Assembly: GCA_902363625.1 (NCBI GenBank)
Contig: CABJAS010000004.1
Span: 265,701 to 329,700, forward strand
Origin: Clostridiaceae bacterium
Lineage (GTDB): Bacteria; Bacillota_I; Bacilli_A; Erysipelotrichales; Coprobacillaceae
Direction: 5' to 3'
Length of the DNA: 64,000 nucleotides
A program made the position numbers and the translations under genes. The notes beneath the pieces were generated by a model that worked only from the letters and a program-made list of their open reading frames with translations, had not been told where the DNA came from and ran no database searches. Positions within the stretch are counted from its first letter, which is position 1, and each line of letters begins with the position of its first letter. Below are positions 1 to 10,100 of this stretch, in pieces.

Positions 1-588
1 TCAAATATATTTGTTCAAGGCTATGTTAATGTATTCGGTTCTTCGGCAATGGCCGGATGGAGTTCCTATACGAAAATTGACCAGTTTGTTATTTTACCGG
101 TACAAAGTATTTCATTGGCATCTACAACATTTGTTGGTCAGAACTTGGGAGCAAAGGACGTTGAGCGTGCCAAAAAGGGAACTAAAACTTCTTTGATGAT
201 TTCAATCGGTGTTACTATTTTCTTATCTGTACTATTGAATATCTTTGGTAATCAGGTATTAAGCATTTTCTCACAAGATGCAGAAGTATTAAAGTATGGA
301 AATATCTTTTTAAGAACCTTCTCGCCATTCTATTTTGCGATTTGCTTTAATCAGATATATGCCGGAGCTTTGCGTGGGGCAGGGGATTCCAATGCGCCAA
401 TGGTGATCATGCTGTTTTGTTTTGTTGTTTTTAGACAAATTACTTTATTCTTTGGAACCCAATTCTTTAGTTCCATCAATTTTGTTGCTTTCAGCTATCC
501 TTTAGGTTGGGTTCTATGCAGTGCTTTATTAGCTTACTATTACTATAAAGGAAAATGGCAGAAGAAGTTAAACAGTGTTGTTGATTAG
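1..588 (+). CDS. MATE family efflux transporter, C-terminal part (5' end cut by window)
   Basis: The frame is open from base 1 and gives 195 residues of the C-terminal half of a multidrug and toxin extrusion (MATE) transporter, an inner-membrane cation-coupled exporter. Seen in the sequence: several hydrophobic segments and the segment GALRGAGDSNAPM, which resembles the conserved G-x-GD-x-x-x-PM element of the second half of MATE proteins. The N-terminal half lies left of the window, so this is an edge truncation and not a broken gene. The next gene's Shine-Dalgarno overlaps this stop codon and its ATG follows 11 bases later, so the two are probably co-transcribed. Substrate is unknown. Confidence 0.85.
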   Translation, partial: SNIFVQGYVNVFGSSAMAGWSSYTKIDQFVILPVQSISLASTTFVGQNLGAKDVERAKKGTKTSLMISIGVTIFLSVLLNIFGNQVLSIFSQDAEVLKYGNIFLRTFSPFYFAICFNQIYAGALRGAGDSNAPMVIMLFCFVVFRQITLFFGTQFFSSINFVAFSYPLGWVLCSALLAYYYYKGKWQKKLNSVVD

Positions 589-599
589 GAGGAATTAAG

Positions 600-1424
600 A
601 TGAAAATCCCAAATAAACCAGGAGAAATAAAAGACTACTCAATGTATCGAGTAGAAAAATTAAAAGATCATATATTTCATATTGAAGATCGTATTGATAA
701 TCCTTCAAGCATGTACTGTATTATCGGAAGTGAGAAAGTACTATGGGTTGATACTGCCAATACGCATGCCGAGTATGAAGAAGAATTGACACAAATAGCC
801 GAAACTTTAGCTGATGGCAAAGAGATAATGGTTGCGATTACGCATAATCATTATGACCATGTTGGAGGACTAAATGCTTTTAAAAACAAAACAATTTTGT
901 TTCCCTTGAAAGATAAAGAGGATAACTTAGAAACAAGGGATTATCAGTTTATCGAAGATGGGGATATAATTGATTTAGGAGATAAGCAGTTAAAGGCAGT
1001 TGAAGTACCCGGGCATACAGCTGGATCAATGGTTTATATCGATGCTAAAGAAGAATTGGTGATCACGGGGGATGCCATTGGTTCAAGCTATGTCTGGCTG
1101 TTTTTCATGGATCAGGTTTTAGAACACTATAAAAAAGGAATTCATCATTTGTATAATGAAATCAAACATTATCAAAATCCGTTGTTTATGTGCGGACATC
1201 GTTGGCAGCAGTATCAAAGTATCGGACGTGATCCATTGTCACCGGTCAATGCACCTATGACGATGCAGTACCTGCTTGATATGATAAAGCTGGTAGATAT
1301 GATTGAAGCTAAAACGGCTTTGACAAGACCTTTTAATACTTTGGGAAAACCTGAAGAGCATTGTGTGTACAGCTTTACAGGCTCTAAAGCAGAGATTGAT
1401 TCATTTGTATCTCTGATGAAATAA
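600..1424 (+). CDS. Metallo-beta-lactamase-fold hydrolase (274 aa)
   Basis: Metal-dependent hydrolase of the metallo-beta-lactamase superfamily. The zinc signature THNHYDH is at residues 81-87 (His82, His84, Asp86, His87). His139 in PGHT, Asp158 in TGDAI and a later His in CGHRW complete the usual metal-ligand set. There is no signal peptide, so it is cytoplasmic. The ATG has AGGAGGA seven bases upstream, overlapping the stop of the MATE gene, so they form one transcription unit. A rho-independent terminator follows directly. The family covers glyoxalase II, lactonases, phosphodiesterases and others; nothing here fixes the substrate. Confidence 0.85.
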   Translation: MKIPNKPGEIKDYSMYRVEKLKDHIFHIEDRIDNPSSMYCIIGSEKVLWVDTANTHAEYEEELTQIAETLADGKEIMVAITHNHYDHVGGLNAFKNKTILFPLKDKEDNLETRDYQFIEDGDIIDLGDKQLKAVEVPGHTAGSMVYIDAKEELVITGDAIGSSYVWLFFMDQVLEHYKKGIHHLYNEIKHYQNPLFMCGHRWQQYQSIGRDPLSPVNAPMTMQYLLDMIKLVDMIEAKTALTRPFNTLGKPEEHCVYSFTGSKAEIDSFVSLMK

Positions 1425-1443
1425 GCGCAGCAGCGCTTTTTTA
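1423..1443 (+). terminator. Rho-independent terminator after MBL hydrolase
   Basis: AAGCGC-agca-GCGCTT hairpin followed by a T run. It overlaps the stop codon and ends the MATE/MBL unit. Confidence 0.85.
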
Positions 1444-1508
1444 ATGTTTAAATAAGAATGTTTCATCAAGCATAAAATACAATAAATTTCTAATTAATTA
1501 TTTATAAT

Positions 1509-1536
1509 TTGTGACAAATCGATTTTATTCTACAAT
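1509..1536 (+). promoter_or_regulatory. Candidate promoter of the small coiled-coil gene
   Basis: TTGTGA, 16-bp spacer, TACAAT, about 50 bases upstream of the GTG at 1588. It is the best sigma-A-like match in the 1444-1588 gap; nothing else is recognised in that stretch. Confidence 0.45.
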
Positions 1537-1587
1537 TTTCATTCTTTTGTTGTCTTACAATAGGAATGAAAAGGAGGGCTATGTATT

Positions 1588-1731
1588 GTGGAAGGTACTA
1601 AACAAGTATTGGATGATATAAGTGGTAAATTATCTGATATTAAGGATCAATTACAAAAAATTGATGCTGATGTATTATCTGTAGAAACGATTTTGGCTGA
1701 TATCGTTGCAGATAAAGAAAAAGACGAATAG
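1588..1731 (+). CDS. Small acidic coiled-coil protein (47 aa), unknown function
   Basis: A 47-codon reading frame with GTG start, preceded by AAGGAGGG (1571-1578) at nine-base spacing. An ATG at 1581 is too close to the Shine-Dalgarno and hits a stop after six codons. The product contains an uninterrupted heptad pattern: L8, I11, L15, I18, L22, I25, V29, V32, L36, I39, spaced 3-4-3-4 throughout. Charge is strongly negative (13 Asp/Glu against 6 Lys). It lacks Cys, Trp, a signal peptide and a membrane segment. It has its own candidate promoter and a long terminator. I do not recognise the family. An oligomerising regulator, chaperone-like partner or antitoxin-like peptide are all possible, without direct support. 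Confidence 0.6.
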   Translation: MEGTKQVLDDISGKLSDIKDQLQKIDADVLSVETILADIVADKEKDE

Positions 1732-1739
1732 GGAAAAAG

Positions 1740-1797
1740 AACCTGATAAATGATATATACCTAGAATCCTGGATACATATCAGAAATCAGGTTTTTT
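1740..1797 (+). terminator. Long rho-independent terminator after the small gene
   Basis: Outer stem AACCTGA/TCAGGTT, inner stem TGATAT/ATATCA, then a T run. Confidence 0.7.
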
Positions 1798-1808
1798 ATT
1801 ATCCGATT

Positions 1809-1837
1809 TTGGAAAATGAAATATCTTTTGTTATGCT
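1809..1837 (+). promoter_or_regulatory. Candidate promoter of the GH1 gene
   Basis: TTGGAA, 17-bp spacer, TATGCT, between the preceding terminator and the GH1 Shine-Dalgarno. Moderate match to sigma-A boxes; no cre-like site seen beside it. Confidence 0.35.
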
Positions 1838-1862
1838 TTTCTTTCTTTTATGATGAAGATGA

Positions 1863-3314
<1,452 letters not shown>

Positions 3315-3319
3315 GAGTG

Positions 3320-3354
3320 AAAGCGGAATCAACCGAAAGGTTCTGCTTTTTTGT
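3320..3354 (+). terminator. Terminator after GH1 gene
   Basis: Imperfect hairpin AAAGCGGAA...ACC/GGTTCTGCTTT with a short loop and a T run. Confidence 0.75.
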
Positions 3355-3382
3355 TGGTAAAGTCAGCGAGTTGTTGTATAAT
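3354..3382 (+). promoter_or_regulatory. Promoter of hypothetical gene at 3403
   Basis: TTGGTA, 17-bp spacer, TATAAT. The -10 box ends 20 bases before the ATG, so the leader is very short. Confidence 0.55.
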
Positions 3383-3402
3383 AATTGAAGAGGTGAGGCA
3401 AG

Positions 3403-4125
3403 ATGGATATTCCGATTAAAGATATTGTAGAGGCTTTTAAACAGGATTTTAATCCTCAGGAATGTGAAGGAATTTATAATCTTACACATCAAGATATTAT
3501 ATTTACGATAACCAAGCTTAAACAGTTTATTTTACATGCTCAGCTTCAGGAAATTACCTTTAGTGAATTAGAAGAACTGTTTAATTTTATACAAAGTGAT
3601 GAAGTGTTGGAAACCTATATTAATGAATTAGTTGCACCGTTTGCACCGGGGATGATGGTAGGGCAAACTTTGGAAAGTGAATTTGTCGGATCGATTGGTA
3701 TTTATGATCGGTTTGTATATGAAAAGGAAAGACAGGGCGGAACGATCATGATTGCTCCGATTCTTGTGGTCTGTACACTGGTTCAGAATGCCTATCTGTT
3801 TATTAATGATATTATGCTTCATCATGATATTAGCTATTGCTTAGATAAATGCAAAGGGCTCAGTGAGCGTGAAATTGAAATAGAAGATATCTATCGCCAT
3901 GTGGTTCATTTGATTATTAAGCCGTTGTTAGAAGTTCTTCATTACCGTGCGCTTAATCCAACTCAAAATATTCCGCAGTATATTGTGACTTCGTTTGGGT
4001 TGATTGAAGCTGAATATGCTATTGAACATGGTCATGAAATTACACAGCAAATAGAAAAGACGCTAGACGATATGTTGAAATCGCTAACGCCTGAAGATGT
4101 TAAAGAAAATAAGTTGATCAATTAA
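3403..4125 (+). CDS. Hypothetical cytoplasmic protein (240 aa)
   Basis: I do not recognise this protein. It is 240 residues, largely helical by appearance and acidic. A stretch around residues 78-135 (PFAPGMMVGQTLES, then a hydrophobic IMIAPILVVCTLVQNAYLFI) could pack as a buried or membrane-touching helix, but there is no clear transmembrane signature. The ATG is preceded by AGAGGTGAGG and lies 20 bases after a TATAAT box. Its stop codon overlaps the stop of the opposing yaaA by three bases (a shared TTAA), with no terminator between them, so transcription of either gene runs into the antisense of the other. Function unknown. Confidence 0.65.
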   Translation: MDIPIKDIVEAFKQDFNPQECEGIYNLTHQDIIFTITKLKQFILHAQLQEITFSELEELFNFIQSDEVLETYINELVAPFAPGMMVGQTLESEFVGSIGIYDRFVYEKERQGGTIMIAPILVVCTLVQNAYLFINDIMLHHDISYCLDKCKGLSEREIEIEDIYRHVVHLIIKPLLEVLHYRALNPTQNIPQYIVTSFGLIEAEYAIEHGHEITQQIEKTLDDMLKSLTPEDVKENKLIN

Positions 4126-4823
4126 TCTTTAATAAATACATAACGAGATGAGGTAGAATGCGTTGGACTATAGTGAAAATCATCTACGATGAGTTCCTTT
4201 ATTGTCTCCAAATCTCTTATCTCTTGCTTTATCAAGTAATTCAACATGGATCCTCGTGCTTTTTTGATCAGCATTGAGGGTCTTTTTAATTGTTCATTAT
4301 TCTTGATTGCAAAATCGATGGTGATAAGATTGGGGTGCTTCACTTGCTTAGCGTATTCCAAAGAGGCAAGGCTGATAATAAAGTCTTCCTTTTGCAGCAA
4401 TTTATTAACCTCTTTGTCCCAGTATTCATAAAGATTTATACCCTCGATCTGACATAAATAATCCAAACGATAAAATGAAATCTCATCTAAATAGCGCAGA
4501 CATCCGTATAATGCATCCAATATGTAGAGGTGTTCTGATAAGTAAGCATGGTGTTTAGAGTTATAAGTGGAGAGCTCCAATTGTTTAAAGACAGTACCTG
4601 TATAATAGTATAATGCGGGGATTTTTTTAGTTTGACGCAGCCCGTCATAAATGCTTTGAGCCAATTTTGAAGAGACATGCATTCTTTTTTCTATCATAGC
4701 AGGATCATCGTTTAATAGTGTGTTTTTTATCGGTTCAGCCAGTTCTAAAAACATTGGCTGTGTAGACGGCAGTGAGCAAGGCTGCTCTTTTAGAGTTTTA
4801 CTTGGGGATATAATAATCTTCAT
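4122..4823 (-). CDS. yaaA: YaaA family peroxide-stress protein
   Basis: A 233-residue protein starting MKIIISPSKTLKEQ, the hallmark N-terminus of the YaaA/DUF328 family (E. coli form MKIIISPAKK). In E. coli, YaaA limits damage from hydrogen peroxide by keeping free iron low. The lengths agree (about 250). Late conserved elements such as LNYLIKQEI and the final YVFIKD agree with the family. The start has AGGAGG about seven bases upstream on the minus strand. It is monocistronic and convergent with the hypothetical gene at 3403. For an anaerobe, a peroxide role fits with the rubrerythrin fusion further right (inference). Confidence 0.85.
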   Translation of the reverse strand: MKIIISPSKTLKEQPCSLPSTQPMFLELAEPIKNTLLNDDPAMIEKRMHVSSKLAQSIYDGLRQTKKIPALYYYTGTVFKQLELSTYNSKHHAYLSEHLYILDALYGCLRYLDEISFYRLDYLCQIEGINLYEYWDKEVNKLLQKEDFIISLASLEYAKQVKHPNLITIDFAIKNNEQLKRPSMLIKKARGSMLNYLIKQEIRDLETIKELIVDDFHYSPTHSTSSRYVFIKD

Positions 4824-4866
4824 TGCTTTTCCTCCTAAAAAATACTATATATAAAAAACTCCGGCG

Positions 4867-4895
4867 TGTCAAAAGATGTAATTTTATGATACAAT
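4867..4895 (+). promoter_or_regulatory. Promoter that decides the start of the nucleoid-associated gene
   Basis: TGTCAA, 17-bp spacer, TACAAT. The -10 box overlaps an upstream in-frame ATG at 4894, which would lie outside the transcript, so translation should begin at 4912. Confidence 0.5.
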
Positions 4896-4911
4896 GGGGT
4901 GGGTGATAAAA

Positions 4912-5919
4912 ATGAATACAATAATTATAAATCGAATTTTAATGCATATGATGGATTTTGAACATCATCAGATTTTCTTTTCTGATGACTTTTTAGAATT
5001 AAGTCCGACGATGCAGGAATATTATGACAAAAAACTGGAAAAAGCATGGTTGAGTCCGCAGTTAAAGGAGTTAACTTTGGGGGATTTTGCTCCCATTATT
5101 TTAAGAAGCAAGGATATGGTTGAAGATGATGATAAATTTTTTCAGCACGCTAAATCGATTACACAGGAATTGTTTGATTTAGGAAAGATGATCCAGTTGA
5201 TGCCAAATTGCAATATTATATTTGTGGAATGCAAAATTGATGGAATGAAGCACATGGTCATCATTAAATTGAATTATAAATTAGCGCCGGTCAATGTACT
5301 AGAAGAAGATGAAAATGGAAATAAAGTAGTAAGAATCACAAATCGCCAAACTGTTCCGACAAAAACAGCGAATGTCGAAGAAGCTATATTGGTGAATGTG
5401 GAGGACAACCGTGTTTATCTTATAGAGAAACGTTTTGAAATTGACGGACGTCCTGATTATTATTTGAATCCGCAATACATCAAAGGGGAACCTAAGATGA
5501 CGGATAAGCAAAAAGTATCTCTTTTAAATAAGACGATTACTAAAATCGAAAGTCAGTTTGGAGTAAATGAGTTTGAGCCAAAGGCACTGATTAAACAGGA
5601 AATGGCAAATCGTGTTTTAGATCATCAGGATATTAAACCGCATGAAATTGCATCGGTCATATTAGAAAGAGACTATAATGCAAAAGAAGAAGCCTTAGAT
5701 ATCTTGACAGACTTAGGTATTACAGAAGAAGATACAATTTCACAGAATTTTGAAACAGTAGAAAAATTATCTAAATGCAAACTTGTTACAGATACTGAGA
5801 TTGAGATTACATTGAATGTCAGTGACTATCTTGAGCAGAATCATATAAAAAAGACACGCCATGAAGATGGTACCTATACAATCGTATTAGAAGATATCCA
5901 TGATATAACATTGAAATAA
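4912..5919 (+). CDS. Nucleoid-associated protein, YejK/NdpA family
   Basis: A 335-residue member of the 37-kDa nucleoid-associated protein family (YejK/NdpA). Family features seen: the opening I-I-x-R-I-L-x-H-M-x-D segment, the central FVECKIDGMKHMVIIKL strand region and a basic, helical C-terminal half. E. coli YejK is abundant in the nucleoid and interacts with topoisomerases; the role in Firmicutes is not well defined. The start was moved 18 bases inward because the -10 box TACAAT covers the upstream ATG and GGTGGGTGAT sits just before the ATG at 4912. The downstream hairpin overlaps the next gene's ribosome site. Confidence 0.75.
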   Translation: MNTIIINRILMHMMDFEHHQIFFSDDFLELSPTMQEYYDKKLEKAWLSPQLKELTLGDFAPIILRSKDMVEDDDKFFQHAKSITQELFDLGKMIQLMPNCNIIFVECKIDGMKHMVIIKLNYKLAPVNVLEEDENGNKVVRITNRQTVPTKTANVEEAILVNVEDNRVYLIEKRFEIDGRPDYYLNPQYIKGEPKMTDKQKVSLLNKTITKIESQFGVNEFEPKALIKQEMANRVLDHQDIKPHEIASVILERDYNAKEEALDILTDLGITEEDTISQNFETVEKLSKCKLVTDTEIEITLNVSDYLEQNHIKKTRHEDGTYTIVLEDIHDITLK

Positions 5920-5923
5920 ATTT

Positions 5924-5976
5924 AACCTCCTGTTTGCCCTTGTTTACTGTATAATATGGGTAAGGAGGTTTTCTTT
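5924..5976 (+). terminator. Terminator hairpin containing the next gene's -10 box and Shine-Dalgarno
   Basis: Left arm AACCTCC (5924-5930) pairs with GGAGGTT (5964-5970); inner TTGCCC (5934-5939) pairs with GGGTAA (5958-5963); then TTCTTT. The right arm is the Shine-Dalgarno of the VOC gene, and TATAAT at 5950-5955 sits in the loop. Read-through RNA from upstream would therefore terminate or hide the ribosome site, while RNA started inside the loop would leave it free. Confidence 0.6.
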
Positions 5977-6336
5977 ATGGCAATTGAATCAATCGTTAAT
6001 TTTTATCCTTGTAAAGACATTGAGGAAACAACGGAGTTTTATTTAAAGGTCATTGGACTCACTTTGTTTCAGGATCAAGGAAAAGCAAGAATTTTTGATA
6101 GTGGATATGGCTATTTAGGGTTTTGTCAGTATGATCATGGTATGCTGGCAACGCAGACCTGTATTTCTTTTAATTTAAAGGATCAAAAAGAAGTAGATGA
6201 TTATTATGCTAAGTTTAAAGAACTGAATGTGGATGGATTGATTCCGCCTAAAATGCATGATCAGTTTGATGTCTATTCATTCTTTATGAGAGATCCCAAT
6301 GGCTATCAGATTGAATTTCAAAAAATTAAAAAATAG
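5977..6336 (+). CDS. VOC (glyoxalase/bleomycin-resistance) family protein (119 aa)
   Basis: A single vicinal-oxygen-chelate domain protein with two beta-alpha-beta-beta-beta halves: IVNFYPCKDIEETTEFYLKVIG at the start and DPNGYQIEFQKI at the end. Such proteins bind a divalent metal as dimers and include glyoxalase I, dioxygenases and antibiotic-binding proteins; the substrate here is unknown. Start chosen at 5977, since AAGGAGG at 5962-5968 is ideally spaced; an ATG at 5956 lies upstream of that site and next to the -10 box TATAAT. The gene has its own short-leader promoter and ends in a terminator shared with the opposing gene. Confidence 0.8.
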   Translation: MAIESIVNFYPCKDIEETTEFYLKVIGLTLFQDQGKARIFDSGYGYLGFCQYDHGMLATQTCISFNLKDQKEVDDYYAKFKELNVDGLIPPKMHDQFDVYSFFMRDPNGYQIEFQKIKK

Positions 6337-6362
6337 TGTAGCTTTAAGTTACACTATTTTTA
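6330..6362. terminator. Bidirectional terminator between VOC and YtaF-like genes
   Basis: AAAATAGTGTA/TACACTATTTT stem with A and T runs on both sides. It overlaps the end of both coding regions (VOC stop at 6336, minus-strand stop at 6349). Confidence 0.8.
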
Positions 6363-6984
6363 AAACAGCAAGTATAATCAATAATACTCCGGATAGCCAG
6401 GAAAGATCCAAATCCAATCGTTCGGATAGCTTTTTGCCTAAATAACTTCCAAGTGCGATGACGATTAAATTAACAATTAACGCACATAAAAGAATTTCTG
6501 CTGGATGGATGATACTTAATCCCACGCCCAGTCCTGCAGCTAAGCTGTCAAGTGATAGGGCAACGGCAAGGGAAAGTGCCTCCTTTGGCGAAAGGGTATG
6601 AGAACGATCGTAGTCTGCTTTGGTTGGGGTAGCATAGACTTGCAGGATCAATGTTAATTGTTTGGTGGTAATAGATATAGGTTTATCAGAACCTCTTTTA
6701 ATTAAGGCTTTCATGGAGCTGTCATAAAGTTTGATGACTCCAAGAATAAAGAGTAGAGTAAAGCAGAATAAAGAGGTGACGGGTGGTGGGATGATTGTTT
6801 TAATCATTGCCCCTAAGCCAAGGGATATCCCTAAAAATGTACACCCGATAACACTGATGATGGCAGCAGAAGAAACTGGAATCTTGATTTTACTGCTACC
6901 ATAGGCAAAACTAGCCACAAAAGAATCGAGAGATAAAGCTACGACAAGTAGCAGAATTTCACTGAGATATTGTAGAACTGCCAA
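6349..6984 (-). CDS. YtaF-like (MntP-related) integral membrane protein
   Basis: A 211-residue polytopic membrane protein with two homologous halves, each carrying the motif ALSLDS: LLLVVALSLDSFVASFAYG at the N-terminus and LAVALSLDSLAAGLGVG in the second half. This repeated Leu-Asp-Ser layout is typical of the MntP/YtaF superfamily. YtaF is known from spore formers; MntP exports manganese. Metal efflux is a family-level inference only. The start codon is TTG at 6984-6982, supported by AGGAGGGG about eight bases upstream. No manganese riboswitch of the yybP-ykoY type is visible upstream. Confidence 0.75.
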   Translation of the reverse strand: MAVLQYLSEILLLVVALSLDSFVASFAYGSSKIKIPVSSAAIISVIGCTFLGISLGLGAMIKTIIPPPVTSLFCFTLLFILGVIKLYDSSMKALIKRGSDKPISITTKQLTLILQVYATPTKADYDRSHTLSPKEALSLAVALSLDSLAAGLGVGLSIIHPAEILLCALIVNLIVIALGSYLGKKLSERLDLDLSWLSGVLLIILAVLKIV

Positions 6985-7116
6985 GAAAATCCCCTCCTAA
7001 ATTAAGATATGTTTAAAAAGAGGAAGAGGTTGGGAATTTGTCTTTATTGATGGGCAAAAGTGGTTAATAATACGCAAAAGAAAGTAAATCATGTATAATG
7101 AGTGATAGGTGATAAT

Positions 7117-10100
7117 ATGGAAATCGTAATTGGAAAACAATGGAAAGAAAAAACAGACTATTATATTAAAGAAAGCTTATCAAAGCCTTCTGTTTGGCTG
7201 GTGGATGCTGCGGTTAAGGAAGAATATGAAAAGATGCTGCTGGAAGCCAGCGAAAACAAAGCGATCCTGCTGCAAAGTGTAATGACTTTTGATGAGTTTT
7301 ATAATGATCTGCTTTTTTCACAGCAGTTTTTTAAGCGTCAGGTTATAAGTCCTATTCAGTCATTATTAGTGATTTATGAGATTTTATCGGATTATGATGG
7401 AGAGATTATTCAATGCGTGGATAATGGTATTTTACAGCAGCTGCATCATGTGTTTTCTTGCTTCAAACGCTATAAAAGTAATTTAGAGTTATTGAAGGAG
7501 GTAGAACTGCCGGCTTTCTCGAAGAAAAAATTGGAAGAATGCGGACAATTATATCAAAAATATTTAGCGAAACTGAAAACATATGGCTGGCGAATGAAGG
7601 AAGATTATGAATCGGAACCGGTTAAAATAGATAATACGATTCATTTTTATATTGATCAGATCGAAGAAGTGGATGAGCAGATGATGAGTCTGATTCGTAA
7701 GATGACACATTGTACGATTCTATTGACTTGTGATGATCAGGAGGATGCGTATACGCATTTTATAAAAAAAGAATTGAAGAGGTGGAATACAAAAATTATT
7801 TCATTTGATGAAACTGTAAGTCCGTTTAAAGAATATCTGATACAGAGTTATCAAAATTTGAAAGCACCTGATTATTCTTTAGATTATCCTCTGACGGGAG
7901 TAAAGGCGGTTAATCAGAATGCGGAGATTTGGCAGCTAGCCGTTGACATCTATCATTTGATTGCCAGTGGTCAAGCTCAGTATTCTGATTTTGCAGTATA
8001 CTGTACAAGTCAGGATTATTTTGAGAAAATAGAGACGATTTTTAAACTGCATCGGCTTCCTTGTTTTATTGCAAAGACAATACCGATTTATCAAAGCCGA
8101 ATTGCCATGCTTGTTAAAAGCTTATGGCTGTATGCGAAAACTGCCGATGAAATGCATTTAATAACTTTATTTAGAAGTCATCTTTTTAAAGGAGTTTTTT
8201 TGGATTCCAGAATTGATCTGTTTGAAAAGCAGCTAAAAACAATGCGTTCTTGCACTTTAGAAGATTATCAAGAAGCAAAAGCAAACATCGACCGACTGAC
8301 AGCAGAAATGAATTCTAAAGATTATGTCGATCAAAAAGTGGGTTGTTTAATTCTTTGGCTGGAAGAAATGGACATAGAAAAAGGGGGAATTGATGAATTA
8401 GAACGTACCTGCTTATCTCAAACATTGGAATATTTAAAACAGTTTGAAATGCATATCAAAATGGACCAAAATGATTTTCTCGACATGTTGTCAGCATACT
8501 ATACATTGCACGCTCCAAAAATAGAGAAAACAATGGATATGATTACAGTTGCCATGAACGATGCAGTGGTGACACCGGCAAAACGCATTTATATCTTAGG
8601 CTGTAATGAGAATAGTTTTCCAACTGTTGAGAATGACAATGAATTGATATTAAATGATGAGTATATTGCTTGTGAAGAGGCAGGAATCCATTTGGGATTA
8701 AATTTATTTGAGCGTATCGAGGTACAATATCTGCAATGGTTTAAATTGTTTTATTTAGAAAAGAAGGTGACTCTTTCTTATATTACAGGCTCATTGGGAG
8801 GAGATGACTTTTTACCTTCTAGTCTTTATTTAAATTTCATGAAACAATTTAAAGGCAAAGAAAAAATTATTGGACAGACACGACGTTTGAGTGATGTGAC
8901 TACACCGGAAGCATCTTTAGATATCGCTCTTCATTATGGAGATACTACGGAGTCTATTCAATCTGTCCGTGTTTTAGCGGATCAATATCGACATAATAAA
9001 AATCAGCCGGCACCAATCAATGTGGCATTGCTTGGACAGCTGATCGATAAAAATGGACAAAAAGCTATTTCTCCAAGTGAATTAGAGACTTACAATGGCT
9101 GTCCATTCAAATATTATATCCGTTATGGGTTAGGTATTTATCCTTGGCAGGATCGCACATTAAAAGCAAATGATTTTGGTACTATTGTCCATGATGTTTT
9201 GGATGTTTTAAGTGATCTGTATGATGGCAAGAAAACAATCGAAGATTATTTGACAGAATACCGGATTGCAGATGTGTATAACCCCTACGAAGAAAATATT
9301 TATCCTTTCATTTGTGACAGTGATGTCTTAAATGAACACGACCAAGGGTTATTTTTAATCATTCATCATATTGCGAATGAAAAAATCGATCAGAGTCAGC
9401 TGACAGCCAGCCAGCAGTATCTGTTTTATAAACTACAGCATGACTTATTCAATACGGTCAAAATCTTGATTTATCAAATGTCGATCAGTGATTTTTCTAT
9501 TACTGATCATGAACAATGGATAGAAAAAAATAATGGAGAATTTCTGCTTCATGGACGTATTGACCGTGTTGAGCAGTATCAGCAGTATATAAAGGTAGTA
9601 GATTATAAATCTTCTCAGAAAGCTCTGGATCTTTGCTTAGCAACACTAGGGTTTAATATTCAAATGCTGCTTTACTTAGATATGGTATGTCAGGATAAGG
9701 CATTGGAAAAAGGCGGAGTGCTTTATTTTAATACAAAACAGCGGGTAGTAAAGATGGATGAATATCTCTATGAGGATGGATTGGATTTCGAAGAAATTGT
9801 AAAGCTGTATAAAATGGAAGGCTATATAAACAGTGAAGAAACATTGATTAAGGCAATGGATCGTCACTATGATCCTAGTGTGATTGCAAATGTTAAATTT
9901 GTTAAAAGTAAAGGGACATATACAGGGAATTTATTGGATCGGGAAAGTTTTGATTGCTTATTGGAGAAAGTTAATCTGCATGTAGAAACATTACTGGATC
10001 GCATTTATCATCAAGGAGATATCCGTATTTTCCCTAGCCATCATGATGCACCTAAGATTAACATGCTGGTGAATCCATGTACATACTGTGATTATGATAG

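Noticed and set aside
6985..7116. Manganese riboswitch (yybP-ykoY) ahead of the YtaF-like gene
   Set aside because: The upstream 130 bases on the minus strand show neither the conserved loops nor a matching terminator.
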